Origin: Pseudoalteromonas luteoviolacea NCIMB 1944 | GTDB taxonomy: Bacteria; Pseudomonadota; Gammaproteobacteria; Enterobacterales; Alteromonadaceae | Reading direction: 5' to 3' | Length of the DNA: 64,000 bases | Assembly (NCBI RefSeq): GCF_001625565.1 | Contig: NZ_AUXS01000041.1 | Coordinates: 23,588-87,587 of the forward strand | Part shown: in pieces, positions 54,486 through 64,000 of the stretch | How positions within the stretch are numbered: position 1 is the first letter of the stretch | Layout: every line of letters starts with the position of its first letter | Translations under genes and position numbers: made by a program | Notes under the pieces: model-generated | Databases searched by the model: none | What the model saw: the letters and a program-made list of their open reading frames with translations, nothing else | What the model was told of the DNA's origin: nothing

Positions 54486-55534
54486 AATTAACCATGGCTT
54501 CATCGCCCCATAATCACAGCCTGAAATCCGTCAACAAGCTCATGCTTTGTGTGATGTTAGCCTGCATTCCTGGGATCTTGGTGCAAAGTTACTTCTTTGG
54601 AATGGGTGTATTTATTCAGCTCGCGCTGGCACTGATCACCGTAAGCCTAGCAGAAGCTGCAATGCTCACACTGCGCGGTCGGCCCGTATGGCCAACATTA
54701 AGCGATGGAAGTGCTTGGCTAACCGGTGTGCTGATCGCGGTGAGTGTGCCTCCCCTAGCGCCTTGGTGGGTTGTCGTCATCGGCGCATGTTTTGCCATAG
54801 TTATTGTCAAACAACTCTATGGTGGACTCGGATTTAACTTATTTAACCCAGCTATGGCTGCGTATGTGCTGTTACTCATTTCATTCCCTGTACAAATGAC
54901 CGCTTGGCTACCTATTCAGCCTTTATTGAGTGCACCACTCCCTGTACTTGACCAACTGGCTTTAGTTTTTACTGAATCCACCCGTTCAGGTCTAACTCTG
55001 GAGCAAGCTAGGCAAGTCATTGATGGAGCAACCGGCGCCACCCCCCTCGATCATGTAAAAACCGCAACAGGGCAAAACTTGACGGTCTCAGAAGCCATGG
55101 ATAATAGCGCTTTCGCTCACTTTGCCGGTGAAGGCTGGCAGTGGGTAAACATCGCATATCTTCTCGGTGGGCTTTACCTACTGAAAGCCAAAGTGATCAA
55201 TTGGCATATTCCTGTTGCCATGATTGTGTCATTATCAATTTGCAGTCTATTTGGTTATGTATTGGGCAATCAAGCAGGCGTAGCATTCCACTTACTGAGT
55301 GGGGCAACCATGATTGGGGCTTTTTTCATTGCCACAGATCCTGTATCTGCTTCAACAACAAACAAGGGCCGGCTGATCTATGGCGCATTAATTGGCCTTT
55401 TAGTGTATTTAATCAGGCAATATGGCGGCTACCCTGATGCTGTTGCTTTTTCTGTGTTGCTTCTGAATATGGCGGTCCCCTTGATTGACTACTACACCCA
55501 ACCGCGCACATATGGACATGGAGCTAAAAAATGA
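54482..55534 (+). CDS. rnfD: Ion-translocating oxidoreductase subunit RnfD
   Basis: A 350-residue inner-membrane subunit with about ten spans. The covalent-flavin motif DGATGATPLDH lies near residue 181; a threonine here carries FMN in the family. GFNLFNPAMAAYVL and LSGATMIGAFFIATDPVSAS are conserved Rnf/Nqr segments. The ATG overlaps the rnfC stop (ATGA), and the end overlaps rnfG by four bases. Confidence 0.95.
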   Translation: MKLTMASSPHNHSLKSVNKLMLCVMLACIPGILVQSYFFGMGVFIQLALALITVSLAEAAMLTLRGRPVWPTLSDGSAWLTGVLIAVSVPPLAPWWVVVIGACFAIVIVKQLYGGLGFNLFNPAMAAYVLLLISFPVQMTAWLPIQPLLSAPLPVLDQLALVFTESTRSGLTLEQARQVIDGATGATPLDHVKTATGQNLTVSEAMDNSAFAHFAGEGWQWVNIAYLLGGLYLLKAKVINWHIPVAMIVSLSICSLFGYVLGNQAGVAFHLLSGATMIGAFFIATDPVSASTTNKGRLIYGALIGLLVYLIRQYGGYPDAVAFSVLLLNMAVPLIDYYTQPRTYGHGAKK

Positions 55535-56169
55535 TCCTTGCATCAATGAAAAAAAATGGCGCGATCCTGACTGCGTTTGCGCTAGCAACCACAGGCAGCG
55601 TAGCACTAGTCCAGCAGCTCACTGCGCCGCGTATTGAGGCGCAAGAGAAAAAGCATTTAATGCGCACGCTGACACAGGTGTTACCCGCTGATAAATATAA
55701 CAATGAACTGTATTTAGACTGTATCGAAAGTAACGCACCTGAACTTGGCCCCAATGGCCCACACCGTATTTATCGTGCAAAACATAACGGCCAGCCTGTT
55801 GCCCTACTTGTGCAACATATTACACCTGAAGGATATAGTGGCAACATTGATATATTAACTGCGCTATATGCCAACGCTGAAATCGCAGGGGTACGAATTA
55901 CTCAACATAAAGAAACACCGGGCTTAGGCGATAAAGTCGAAGTTAAAAAATCTGATTGGGTGCACAGTTTTTCGGCGGTAAAAGTGCAATCAGCAGAGGA
56001 TCCCCGCTTCAATGTTAAAAAAGAAGGTGGCATGTTTGATCAGTTTACCGGTGCCACCATCACTCCCAGAGCAGTGGTGCACTCAGTTAATACCGCAACT
56101 TGGTATGCACATCAAAACTTTGACAGCTTATTTGCACAGCCAAATATTTGCCAAGAGGAACAGTTATGA
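55531..56169 (+). CDS. rnfG: Ion-translocating oxidoreductase subunit RnfG
   Basis: A 212-residue subunit with one N-terminal span (about 7-25) and a periplasmic FMN-binding domain. The covalent-FMN motif is [11 protein letters not shown] (about 171-181). [15 protein letters not shown] (about 128) is another family signature. Overlaps with rnfD and rnfE imply coupled translation. Confidence 0.95.
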   Translation: MILASMKKNGAILTAFALATTGSVALVQQLTAPRIEAQEKKHLMRTLTQVLPADKYNNELYLDCIESNAPELGPNGPHRIYRAKHNGQPVALLVQHITPEGYSGNIDILTALYANAEIAGVRITQHKETPGLGDKVEVKKSDWVHSFSAVKVQSAEDPRFNVKKEGGMFDQFTGATITPRAVVHSVNTATWYAHQNFDSLFAQPNICQEEQL

Positions 56170-56864
56170 GTGAGTTAAAAACTCTGGCCCATGAAGGGTT
56201 ATGGAAAAATAACGCCGCGTTGGTTCAATTACTTGGCCTATGCCCTCTTTTAGCCGTCACCAGCACGGTCACCAATGCACTTGGTTTAGGTATCGCGACG
56301 CTACTGGTTCTAGTAGGCTCAAATGTGACCGTATCAATTGTGAGAAACTGGGTGCCAAAAGATATACGTATCCCCGTTTTTGTCATGATCATTGCCGCGT
56401 TTGTAACGATTATTCAATTACTTATGAACGCATATACCTTTGGGCTGTATCAGTCTTTGGGGATATTCATTCCATTAATCGTGACCAACTGTGCCATTAT
56501 CGGCCGTGCAGAGGCCTACGCATCAAAGAATACGCCTATCTTATCAGCATGGGACGGAGTGATGATGGGTCTGGGTTTTGCCGCTGTACTAGTTATATTA
56601 GGAGCAATGCGAGAGCTAATTGGCCAAGGGACTTTGTTCGATGGTGCAGAGCTGCTGCTCGGAGACTGGGCAGCGTCACTGCGCCTTGAAATCATCAGCT
56701 TTGACAGCCAATTTTTAGTTGCTATTTTACCGCCGGGTGCATTTTTAGGTTTAGGTCTTATCATCGCGGCTAAGAATTACTTTGACGAGCGTAAAAAGTC
56801 ACAAACAAAGCCCGCGGCACCTGTCGAAAAAACACAAAGAGCACGCGTAACCAGTCTTACTTAA
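56166..56864 (+). CDS. rnfE: Ion-translocating oxidoreductase subunit RnfE
   Basis: A 232-residue inner-membrane subunit, homologous to RnfA in inverted topology. [20 protein letters not shown] (about 13-32) and [19 protein letters not shown] (about 98-116) supply the paired cysteines of the membrane cluster. I start at ATG 56166, which overlaps the rnfG stop, not at the longer frame. Last of the six rnf genes; nth follows after 115 bases, as in E. coli. Confidence 0.95.
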   Translation: MSELKTLAHEGLWKNNAALVQLLGLCPLLAVTSTVTNALGLGIATLLVLVGSNVTVSIVRNWVPKDIRIPVFVMIIAAFVTIIQLLMNAYTFGLYQSLGIFIPLIVTNCAIIGRAEAYASKNTPILSAWDGVMMGLGFAAVLVILGAMRELIGQGTLFDGAELLLGDWAASLRLEIISFDSQFLVAILPPGAFLGLGLIIAAKNYFDERKKSQTKPAAPVEKTQRARVTSLT

Positions 56865-56979
56865 ATCAACTTTGACACTCGCTTGAACCGTCATTCAATG
56901 AGTGTGAATAACCAAGTGTGATTGCTCGGGGCAATCAAGGGCTGTCATGCTTGGTCAACCAAACACTGAAAAAGCCGTC

Positions 56980-57612
56980 ATGAATAAAGCAAAACGTTTA
57001 GAGATCTTAACTCGTCTACGTGAAGACAATCCAAACCCTGAATCAGATCTTGAATACAGCTCCCCATTTGAGCTATTAGTCGCGGTAACCTTATCCGCTC
57101 AAGCCACTGATGTAGGCGTTAATAAAGCCACACGTAAACTCTTTCCTGTTGCCAATACTCCTGAAGCCATCGTAGAGCTAGGGGTTGAAGGATTAAAAGA
57201 ATATATCAAAACTATAGGTTTATATAATTCCAAAGCCAACAATGTTTATAAGCTTTGCCAGATCCTAATTGAAAAGCATGGCTCTGAAGTCCCTCAAGAC
57301 CGCAAAGCATTAGAGTCGTTGCCAGGGGTTGGTAGAAAGACCGCCAATGTGGTACTCAATTGTGCATTTGGCTGGCCAACCATTGCGGTAGATACCCATA
57401 TATTTCGAGTGTCCAATAGAACGAAATTCGCCATGGGCAAAGATGTCGTCGCCGTCGAAGAGAAACTAGAAAAAGTGGTTCCAAGAGAGTTTAAAGTCGA
57501 TGTACACCACTGGCTCATTTTACATGGTCGCTATGTTTGCACTGCGCGCAAACCAAAGTGTGGCTCCTGTATTATTGAGGACTTGTGTGAGTTTAAAGAG
57601 AAAGCTGAATAG
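56980..57612 (+). CDS. nth: Endonuclease III
   Basis: A 210-residue base-excision DNA glycosylase/AP lyase for oxidised pyrimidines. The helix-hairpin-helix with the catalytic lysine is LPGVGRKTANVV (about 113-124), the catalytic aspartate is in VDTHIFRV (about 138), and the iron-sulphur motif Cys-X6-Cys-X2-Cys-X5-Cys spans about 187-203. Start ATG 56980 (MNKAKRLEILTRLRE) matches the family; eleven more codons upstream are not conserved. The rnf-nth order is the same as in E. coli. Confidence 0.96.
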   Translation: MNKAKRLEILTRLREDNPNPESDLEYSSPFELLVAVTLSAQATDVGVNKATRKLFPVANTPEAIVELGVEGLKEYIKTIGLYNSKANNVYKLCQILIEKHGSEVPQDRKALESLPGVGRKTANVVLNCAFGWPTIAVDTHIFRVSNRTKFAMGKDVVAVEEKLEKVVPREFKVDVHHWLILHGRYVCTARKPKCGSCIIEDLCEFKEKAE

Positions 57613-57806
57613 CAATTGAACTTCTTAACCTCTCTGGCTACCGCTTTTTGGAGATTGATTGGTGTTCGAGGCTATGTGCTATTAACTCCTTAAGAGCTGA
57701 AAATAGCAGTCCGCTCTCACAATTGCTCAACCTTGATATAAAGCAGCGAAGGGTGTGCATATGCACCCCCTAGATATCATCGCTGTTTTGAATACGTTTA
57801 TTGTTA

Positions 57807-58319
57807 TTACTTGTTTTTGTTGATAGGCTTTTTCCGTCTCCAAGGCTCAATTGGTTGCATAAAGTACCTCCACCACACGTACTTCCATGGAACCAAAATA
57901 ATGAGCACACAAATTCCAATGAGCGATGCCTTTGCGTTTACAATGCTAGGGATCTCCTGACCTGCTATGAATGGCGGTAGTGCGACAACAGCCAGCCAAA
58001 CTATTTTCCAAGCCATTTCATAGATCATAACCGGAAGGAATGCTAAAGGGCGAAATACGCCTCCAATTGCCAATATAGCAAGTGTGAATAGCATAGAGTG
58101 TCCGAGCCCTCTCCAATTACTCCACTGCGAAGCGCCCTCGAGAAGATAATTCAATTGCTTAGAGCCCAATACGATGACCATCGCCGCAAAAATTATTCGA
58201 AGTCCCCAGGTCTTCCAAAGCGCGACTTTTGGAGCGTCATCTCGCATCGGATCATACTCGTTTCTATTATCACTACTTACATAACTGCCTTCATTACCAC
58301 TCATAGATTTTCTTCGCAT
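57807..58319 (-). CDS. Uncharacterised small membrane protein
   Basis: A 170-residue protein with about four predicted spans (about 38-55, 70-90, 95-118, 127-145) between a charged N-terminal tail and a basic C-terminal tail (WRRKKPINKNK). I take ATG 58319 (MRRKSM) because AAGG lies seven bases upstream; starts at 58325 and GTG 58346 are also possible. I recognise no family or catalytic motif. It is divergent from an AraC-type regulator. Confidence 0.65.
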   Translation of the reverse strand: MRRKSMSGNEGSYVSSDNRNEYDPMRDDAPKVALWKTWGLRIIFAAMVIVLGSKQLNYLLEGASQWSNWRGLGHSMLFTLAILAIGGVFRPLAFLPVMIYEMAWKIVWLAVVALPPFIAGQEIPSIVNAKASLIGICVLIILVPWKYVWWRYFMQPIEPWRRKKPINKNK

Positions 58320-58483
58320 AACCATACCTTGTTTTCTAAATTTCACCGCAATGCTGCCATGGGAGTGAGCTTAAAGAGCATCGAATTTGAAAATCGATGC
58401 TAAAAAAAGTTAATAAATCATAAGATTATCGAAAAAGAACAGAATTAATGTAGAATCACTGTAAAAGTAGGAGGGAATATAAA

Positions 58484-59536
58484 TTGGATCTGCTAAAAAT
58501 TGCGCAGCTAATTACTGTATTGCTATGTATGACATTTGCTATCTTTCATTATCGCCTTCGAAAAATACATGTTTTACATTTAGCGTTTGCCGTTTTTTGT
58601 GCATCTTCGTCAATGCATATTGCATATAAATTAACAGATCACTATCTATCCCCTTATCACCACCTGATAGGTATACTCGGTTTTGCCACTTGTAGCGGAT
58701 ACTGGCTATTTTCACGTGCATTTTTCCGAAAAACCAATCCAATTAACCGCCACCACCTCCTTTTTGTCGGCTTACTCGGGGCGTGCTTGATATTGAGGCA
58801 CCTTTTACGTTTTTCTGAAAAGATGTGGCTGCTAGATACAAATTGGCTACCCGTGCTAATAACCGTTTTATCAGAGGCAATTGCAATATTCTCTTCAGGT
58901 ATGCTCATTCTCGCGTTTTGGGAAGGTTATCGAGTGTTACACAGTGCAACAGCAGTACAACGTAAAATAAGCACAATTTACCTATCTTCTTTCATGATTT
59001 GCATTGTCAGTGTGATGTTAGTTTCCACAGCACTACCAACGGATTTGTTAGCAGGAGCAGGACGAGACTGGCTTGTGGTTTTCGCCTATGCCTTAATATT
59101 AGCCAGCACACATGGACTGATCCGAATTCGCCAACAGCAGCTTAACCAACAAGAAAAAAGTACAGAACCTAATATTCAAGAAGAAAACGCGCTCGCTAGT
59201 CAAATCCAAACATTGTTAGTTGAAGAAAAACGCTTTTTAGAATCAAGTTTGCGCGTCGCCGATATTGCTCGAGAGTTAGATGTTCCCGAATATCGTATCC
59301 GCGCGATAATGCTCAATAGTTTTAATGCCAAAAACTTCAATCATTACGTTAACCAGATGCGCATTGAATACGCTAAAGCGTTGCTAAGTGCACCTGACAC
59401 ACGAGATTGGCCCGTGCTCGTTATTGGCATTGAAAGTGGTTTTGCTTCTGCCGCCCCTTTTACCCGTGCATTTAAAGAGTTTGCTGGCTGCACCCCAGGG
59501 CAGTATCGCAAGCAACTAACCGAAACTAGGCACTGA
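58484..59536 (+). CDS. AraC-type regulator with N-terminal membrane domain
   Basis: A 350-residue membrane-bound one-component regulator. Six or seven hydrophobic segments occupy residues 5-215. The C-terminal AraC domain (about 250-345) has both helix-turn-helix units, with FASAAPFTRAFKEFAGCTPGQYRK (about 318-341) the AraC signature. The start is TTG at 58484, well supported by GGAGGG eight bases upstream. Such proteins are thought to sense a signal in the membrane and act on nearby DNA; target and signal unknown. Confidence 0.85.
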   Translation: MDLLKIAQLITVLLCMTFAIFHYRLRKIHVLHLAFAVFCASSSMHIAYKLTDHYLSPYHHLIGILGFATCSGYWLFSRAFFRKTNPINRHHLLFVGLLGACLILRHLLRFSEKMWLLDTNWLPVLITVLSEAIAIFSSGMLILAFWEGYRVLHSATAVQRKISTIYLSSFMICIVSVMLVSTALPTDLLAGAGRDWLVVFAYALILASTHGLIRIRQQQLNQQEKSTEPNIQEENALASQIQTLLVEEKRFLESSLRVADIARELDVPEYRIRAIMLNSFNAKNFNHYVNQMRIEYAKALLSAPDTRDWPVLVIGIESGFASAAPFTRAFKEFAGCTPGQYRKQLTETRH

Positions 59537-59688
59537 CTCGATAGAGTGTTGTGTAAAGCGATGTGCATCAGCTGCTCATTTTACATGATCGCTAAGCGCA
59601 CACCACTAGAAAACACAAAACAACAAGAGCAACCTATATTGGTTGAAGACCCAACAGAAAATATACTTTTGTTATTATTGGCTGCAAT

Positions 59689-60366
59689 TCATGATGTTTT
59701 TACAGTTCGCTTCAATACTAACAATCGCTTTGCCAAGACACTCGTGCCAAGAGTATCTTTTAATCGATTGTGCCAACCTGTAAAAAGTACTCTGATCAAC
59801 CAATAAAAAAGCACGCCAATCATAAGATAAATAAGGGCATTGCTGTCTATAAAGTCTGGCCATCTATCTGATGTATTTGCAGAAAAAGACATCACAGCAC
59901 CTAACAAAGCAAAACACGCTCTCCATGTGTGCCTTGCTATTCGATGTTTGCCACTAAGGCCACCACCTAAAATCATTTTAAGGTCTAAACACGCGGCCAT
60001 CAGCGCCACTGATGCATGAATAGTGAAAATAGTTTTAAAAGTATTAGAAAGTTCAGTAGCAGTATAAACAAAGTAAAACAGATCTAGACTGACGTACAAG
60101 ATTAAACACATTGCCAGCACGTCAAAAATACCCGTTGATTGCTCTTTTCTTAAGACAATGGCCCAAGCGGTAACGCCATAGTAAAATGTCAGCATTGACA
60201 TAGTTAAGCCACCATTAAAAAACGCGGCTGTAACAGTCATGACTATCATAGCTAAGAAAAAAAGATTGCCGGACCATCTATGCCAGAGCTTTCCCTTAGT
60301 AAAACTTAAAGCACCTATACCAAACAACAACAAAAATGAACCTGCCATAATATGTACTGTGAGCAT
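59689..60366 (-). CDS. DUF2306-like integral membrane protein
   Basis: A 225-residue protein with about seven spans. The N-terminus (HIMAGSFLLLFGIGALSFTKGKLWHRWSGNLFFLAMI, in overlapping parts) has the family pattern His-x3-Gly...Lys-Gly-x-x-His-Arg-x-x-Gly, and a second His-Arg pattern lies at about 142. These resemble DUF2306 proteins of unknown function. It stands alone, next to but not overlapping the two AraC regulators. Confidence 0.7.
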   Translation of the reverse strand: MLTVHIMAGSFLLLFGIGALSFTKGKLWHRWSGNLFFLAMIVMTVTAAFFNGGLTMSMLTFYYGVTAWAIVLRKEQSTGIFDVLAMCLILYVSLDLFYFVYTATELSNTFKTIFTIHASVALMAACLDLKMILGGGLSGKHRIARHTWRACFALLGAVMSFSANTSDRWPDFIDSNALIYLMIGVLFYWLIRVLFTGWHNRLKDTLGTSVLAKRLLVLKRTVKTS

Positions 60367-60710
60367 GACGTCTCCTTGTGATTTTGCATATGCCAGGGTG
60401 GACCAGCTGAGCCGTCAAACTGATGACTCATTCATATTGATGCCTATCCACACCATTAACCTGGTTGATTTTTAAACACCTTGTATTTGGTAATTTGGCA
60501 TAACAGTCAGACAATGGACACCAATGAAATGTTACAAAAAATGACCGCCCCTATTTCCGAAGTAACTTTAAATTTAAAGTCTGTTACCTAGTAAATATAA
60601 AGACTATTACATTTCGTGATTTCTAGAATTGAACTAGCTTGTCGAAACAGCGCTTATGTTAGAAAGCCGATCCACAAAGCCTCTATGACAAGTATTGGAA
60701 TTGTTTTTAA
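60367..60710. other. Intergenic region between the DUF2306-like and AraC genes
   Basis: About 340 bases with no ORF, hairpin terminator or recognisable operator that I can support. It presumably holds the promoter of the minus-strand DUF2306-like gene. Confidence 0.45.
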
Positions 60711-61457
60711 CTAATGTAATAAGCTTTTTGCCTGTCTGATTGTCATACCAAATGTACTTCTGAATGTGCGGCTCAAATGCGCGCTGTCAGAAAACCCAGC
60801 GCCGTATGCAGCCTCTGTAGCCGTTGCGCCATTCATCATCATCTGCAATGCGCATAGCATTCTTCTCCACAATAGATATGGTCGCCACGCTATCCCGACT
60901 TGCTGCGAAAATAGATGCAAAAAACGACTCTCAGATAAGTGAAGTTTATGCGCCACATCCTTTGCTCGCCACTTATTGGGTTTGGCACATGCACCTGCGA
61001 AACAAATATTTAATTCGTCCAGCAGCTCACCTATACGAGTATCAGTAACAACACTTAAATCAGTATCTAACAAGCGCCCATCCAAGTTTATTGCAGCTAG
61101 CATACTGGCAAAGTGAGCAAACGCATCACCCTGCTGCCTTATTGGCAAATCAACTTCAGACCCTTGCGATGTTGGCATAGACATCCAAGACTGACTATTC
61201 AATCTCTCTTTCAGACATTGTCCTAATATGCTACTTGGCTCAATCAGTAGTACCCACCCCTTAGTCATGCTCAGGCAGTGGATCTGTTTTGAATCAATGA
61301 CTACAACATTCTGAAGCACTTTTCCGTTCAACGTACACATCGCATCGCTGTCAGGCCAGATAAGCTGCATGGCCAGATGACTATGATAGTCCGCATCAAT
61401 ACTCTCACCATATGTCAGTACTAAGCCAGTCTTTATCCAAACATTAGAGGTTGTCAC
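60711..61457 (-). CDS. AraC family transcriptional regulator
   Basis: A 248-residue soluble regulator. The N-terminal half (about 10-100) looks like a cupin-type sensing domain (HSHLAMQLIWP-like pattern: DYHSHLAMQLIW at about 23). The C-terminal half has two helix-turn-helix units, with AHKLHLSESRFLHLFSQQVG (about 167) and AAYGAGFSDSAHLSRTFRSTFG (about 217-238) as AraC signatures. Targets unknown; a DUF3703 gene lies upstream on the same strand. Confidence 0.87.
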   Translation of the reverse strand: MTTSNVWIKTGLVLTYGESIDADYHSHLAMQLIWPDSDAMCTLNGKVLQNVVVIDSKQIHCLSMTKGWVLLIEPSSILGQCLKERLNSQSWMSMPTSQGSEVDLPIRQQGDAFAHFASMLAAINLDGRLLDTDLSVVTDTRIGELLDELNICFAGACAKPNKWRAKDVAHKLHLSESRFLHLFSQQVGIAWRPYLLWRRMLCALQMMMNGATATEAAYGAGFSDSAHLSRTFRSTFGMTIRQAKSLLH

Positions 61458-61530
61458 TTAAGTGCCTATCAATCTTCTTTTAACAATAGTGTATCCGCAA
61501 TCCTAGTCACAACACTAGCGAATTACATTT

Positions 61531-61869
61531 TCAATCACGCAAGAGGCTTCGAAGATCATGTGGTATTGGCATAGACCTAAACGGGCTCACATTTGTCCCA
61601 CCTGTATTCCCTTTCGGCACCCAAATACGTGAGAAAATAATCGAGGCAAGTATTCTCATTATTTGCCCAAACACCTCTCTTTTATCACCTGTTTTAAAAC
61701 CGACTTTTAGCATCCACCAATGGCTTTGGGTATGTCTGACCACATAGGACTGCCCTAATATATGCGCTCTTTCGAGATGCTTGAAACAGTTATCAAAATC
61801 TCCCTCCGTATACAGCGCTTTTGCGGTTATCAATTCATGCTTGAAAGCTTGTCGTAGTTCTTTGTTCAT
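61531..61869 (-). CDS. DUF3703 family protein
   Basis: A 112-residue protein that matches DUF3703: FKHLERAHILGQSYVVRHTQSHWWML (about 29-54, given in family order), then the GDKREVFGQIMR helix and the closing VPKGNTGGTNVSPFRSMPIP. Function unknown. ATG 61869 has an AGAGG-like site just upstream. It lies 73 bases before the AraC gene on the same strand and may be co-transcribed with it. Confidence 0.8.
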   Translation of the reverse strand: MNKELRQAFKHELITAKALYTEGDFDNCFKHLERAHILGQSYVVRHTQSHWWMLKVGFKTGDKREVFGQIMRILASIIFSRIWVPKGNTGGTNVSPFRSMPIPHDLRSLLRD

Positions 61870-62017
61870 ATGAAACCTCTGTCGTTAGGAGCCGATATGG
61901 CACACCCACTCTTTCTCTAAAAGGAATCATAATTAATATGGAAATAATAAAATTGAACAAACTGGCTATTTGTATACTTTTGACACCCGCGAAAAGGGCT
62001 GTATAGATGTGTTACGG

Positions 62018-62042
62018 TAAGGGTGTGCAATCACACCCTTTA
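62018..62042 (-). terminator. Hairpin downstream of the chemoreceptor gene
   Basis: The stem TAAGGGTGTG / CACACCCTTTA closes a four-base loop about ten bases past the stop. The T-run after it on the minus strand is weak, so termination is likely but not certain. Confidence 0.55.
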
Positions 62043-62051
62043 CCTTGTTAT

Positions 62052-63632
62052 TTACCCTTGAAACTTAGCAATAAATTGATCAACCAAAGACTTTTGATCA
62101 GACAACGCTTTTTGTGTATTTGACATGGTTTCTAACGACTTATCAGAGCTTTGCAACGAGTCAGTTGCCAGTTGAGAAATTGTCACCGCATTATTGTTTA
62201 ACTCATTACTCACCCCTGACATCTCTTCGGTTGAAGTCGCTATTTGATAATTCAAGCTAGAAATGTCGTTAACAATGGCATTGATGCTATCCAAAGAAGC
62301 CTTAGTACCTTCTGCTTTTTCGACACACTGCCCTGACTTTTCCACGCCATTTTGGATAGCTTGCACAGCCCGTTCAGCTCTCTGTCTAAGGTTTGCGACA
62401 ATGTCATCTATCTCTTTGGTAGAGTCTTGGGTTCTTTGAGCCAGCGCACGAACCTCGTCCGCTACCACCGCGAATCCTCGACCTTGTTCTCCAGCCCGTG
62501 CGGCTTCAATCGCTGCGTTAAGTGCAAGTAAGTTAGTTTGTTCGGAGATCCCTCTGATCACATCGACAACACCACCAATGTTCACCGTTTGCGCATTCAA
62601 GTCTTCAATATCAGATTGTGTTTGCGTCAACTCTTCAGACAAAGTGTAGTTGTTCTCCATATTTTCATTAACCGCTAGACTGCCCTCTTTGACTGACTTT
62701 AGCGCAGCTTCAGATTGAGATGCCGCATTGTTTGTATTCGAGGCGATCTCTTGAATCGTTGCGGTCATTTGATTAATCGCCGTTGCCAATGAACCCGTTT
62801 GCGCCTGCTGGTTGTTGAGTAACTGTGCGCTTTTATCACACTCATCAACGGTTTCTTTTGCGTGCTCACGTACCGTATCACTGGCATCTTTAACTCGCCC
62901 AAGCACTGCTCTTAACTCCGACTCGCGCGCTAATAAAGCCAGTTCGATTGCTGCAATGTCGTTGACTTTATTGATATAAATTTTCTGCATCAAGGGATTA
63001 TCATAAACCTTACGCGCTTTTTCGCTTAGCTCTCGAACAGGCGATAACCTTTGGTATGTCAATGCCAATGCAATAACCACCAGTACCGTCTCTAAAATAT
63101 AAGACCACGGCGAGGGCAGCGACGCGAAGACCATACTCAATATGTAAAATACACCGATAATCAACATCATTTGAGTAGACAGGGACATTGAAGCTCGGGT
63201 AAAACTTTCCGCCGAGGCACCGTCATTGAGTTTTTGATAGATTTTTTCTGCTCTATTAACGACTGCACGATCAGGCTTTGTTCTTACTGATTGGTATTCT
63301 ACAGTCTGGCCACTGTTATTTGTAATGGGTGTGACATAGGCGTTCACCCAGTAGTGATCACCGTTCTTACAGCGGTTTTTTACCATACCCATCCAAGGTT
63401 TACCTGACTCGATATAGTTCCATAAGTTTTGAAACGCAGCCTTAGGCATACTTGGGTGGCGTACAATATTATGTGGCTTTCCCTCTAGTTCATGAAGTTC
63501 AAAACCTGCAACTTCGCAAAATTGGCGATTCGCATATTTAATTTGGCCTTTGGTATTAGTGGTAGACAGCAAATTATAGGAGCTGGGATAGTCGTACTCT
63601 CGGTTGGTTACCGTGGATCTTCCTTTAGTCAT
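62052..63632 (-). CDS. PAS-containing methyl-accepting chemotaxis protein (Aer-like)
   Basis: A 526-residue chemoreceptor. The N-terminal PAS domain (about 15-125) has the Aer-like stretch [27 protein letters not shown] (in parts, about 38-64) and [18 protein letters not shown], suggesting a bound flavin and redox or energy sensing. A hydrophobic hairpin (about 155-195) anchors it without a periplasmic domain, as in Aer. The signalling tip [38 protein letters not shown] is complete (about 365-402, read in pieces). No che genes are nearby. Confidence 0.92.
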   Translation of the reverse strand: MTKGRSTVTNREYDYPSSYNLLSTTNTKGQIKYANRQFCEVAGFELHELEGKPHNIVRHPSMPKAAFQNLWNYIESGKPWMGMVKNRCKNGDHYWVNAYVTPITNNSGQTVEYQSVRTKPDRAVVNRAEKIYQKLNDGASAESFTRASMSLSTQMMLIIGVFYILSMVFASLPSPWSYILETVLVVIALALTYQRLSPVRELSEKARKVYDNPLMQKIYINKVNDIAAIELALLARESELRAVLGRVKDASDTVREHAKETVDECDKSAQLLNNQQAQTGSLATAINQMTATIQEIASNTNNAASQSEAALKSVKEGSLAVNENMENNYTLSEELTQTQSDIEDLNAQTVNIGGVVDVIRGISEQTNLLALNAAIEAARAGEQGRGFAVVADEVRALAQRTQDSTKEIDDIVANLRQRAERAVQAIQNGVEKSGQCVEKAEGTKASLDSINAIVNDISSLNYQIATSTEEMSGVSNELNNNAVTISQLATDSLQSSDKSLETMSNTQKALSDQKSLVDQFIAKFQG

Positions 63633-63920
63633 AGCAACTCACTCTAAATAAAAAAGCAATAGTAAGTGATAAAGCTAATGCGAGCATGACAAAAATGACT
63701 AAAAATTGTTCTAAATCAAGCTTATGGGATTGGATTACATTGAAATCTTGCCCAGTGACAAAAACTCAATAAACAATATTATGATGAATATCGCTCTTTA
63801 TTTACCAAAGTCATTAAACACGAACGTCACATGCGCATTGCATAGTAAATTAAAGTTAGCAAAGGGAATTTAATAAGCAAGATTAATGAAGAATATCATT
63901 ATAAGAGAAGTGTAATAAAG

Positions 63921-63996
63921 TGGCGTCCCCTAGGGGATTCGAACCCCTGTTACCGCCGTGAAAGGGCGGTGTCCTAGGCCTCTAGACGAAGGGGAC
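63921..63996 (-). tRNA. tRNA-Glu (TTC)
   Basis: 76 bases with acceptor GTCCCCT / AGGGGAC, anticodon TTC in CTTTCAC, T-loop GTTCGAATC and encoded CCA. It lies at the right edge of the window; more tRNA genes could follow outside. Confidence 0.96.
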
Positions 63997-64000
63997 ACAA

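Noticed and set aside
59546..59806. Plus-strand ORF of 86 codons after the AraC-type regulator
   Set aside because: Its second half is antisense to the well-supported DUF2306-like gene, and its sequence has no domain or membrane pattern that makes sense.

Overview
The window looks like chromosomal DNA of a marine gammaproteobacterium of the Alteromonadales, most likely Pseudoalteromonas. The evidence is moderate G+C, protein sequences closest in style to that group, and gene blocks shared with Shewanella, Vibrio and E. coli: gloB-yafS-rnhA, yqcA-truC-yqcC-(csrB)-syd-queF, tamAB, rnfABCDGE-nth. I see no phage, insertion sequence, integron or CRISPR array; it is mostly core genome.

Layout. 1-4.2 kb: a phosphatase cluster (a truncated purple-acid-phosphatase-like N-terminus, a secreted multidomain metallophosphoesterase, a Shewanella-like phosphatase). 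4.5-6.6 kb: a CadC-type membrane regulator. 6.7-10.6 kb: rnhA, yafS, gloB, mltD. 10.6-13.6 kb: yqcA-truC-yqcC facing DUF3549 and DUF3301 genes. 13.65-14.66 kb: a large non-coding RNA locus on the minus strand, which I identify as an expanded csrB. 14.8-18.4 kb: GNAT, DUF2789, two small-protein or zinc-ribbon genes, syd, queF. 18.5-25.6 kb: an envelope operon tamA-tamB-solute-binding protein-cyclophilin lipoprotein. 25.8-30.4 kb: rraB, radD, an H-NS-family gene, pyrC. 30.7-33.1 kb: a GAF-GAF-GGDEF-EAL protein. 33.2-36.6 kb: metE interrupted by an in-frame TGA, divergent from metR, with MetJ operators between. 36.7-43.1 kb: elyC, an unknown gene, GNAT, a GST/LysR pair, an outer-membrane barrel, a TPR histidine kinase. 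43.3-46.7 kb: a MATE exporter overlapping uvrB. 46.7-48.1 kb: an AT-rich gap with an inverted DnaA-box pair, then four identical tRNA-Asn genes. 48.3-57.6 kb: csrD, the rnf operon, nth. 57.8-64 kb: a small membrane protein, two AraC regulators, a DUF2306-like protein, a DUF3703 protein, an Aer-like chemoreceptor, tRNA-Glu.

The most interesting item is the csrB locus. Between the yqcC side and the syd side, where E. coli carries csrB, lies about 1 kb with no credible protein. Read on the minus strand it holds about 70 GGA motifs by hand count, many in the loops of short hairpins. It has seven tandem 88-bp units, a terminator-like hairpin at 13663-13685, and an 18-bp GacA/UvrY-type palindrome upstream (14800-14817). 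A wobble-preserving substitution in unit 2 indicates that the minus strand is the RNA strand. E. coli CsrB is 369 nt with roughly 20 GGA motifs, so this would be a CsrA sponge RNA enlarged by tandem duplication. The same window carries csrD (CsrB turnover) and rraB (RNase E inhibitor), two other factors in CsrB stability, plus an elyC leader hairpin that could be a CsrA target.

All calls come from reading the sequence without database searches. Start codons were revised where ribosome-binding sites, signal peptides or family N-termini argue for a shorter protein.
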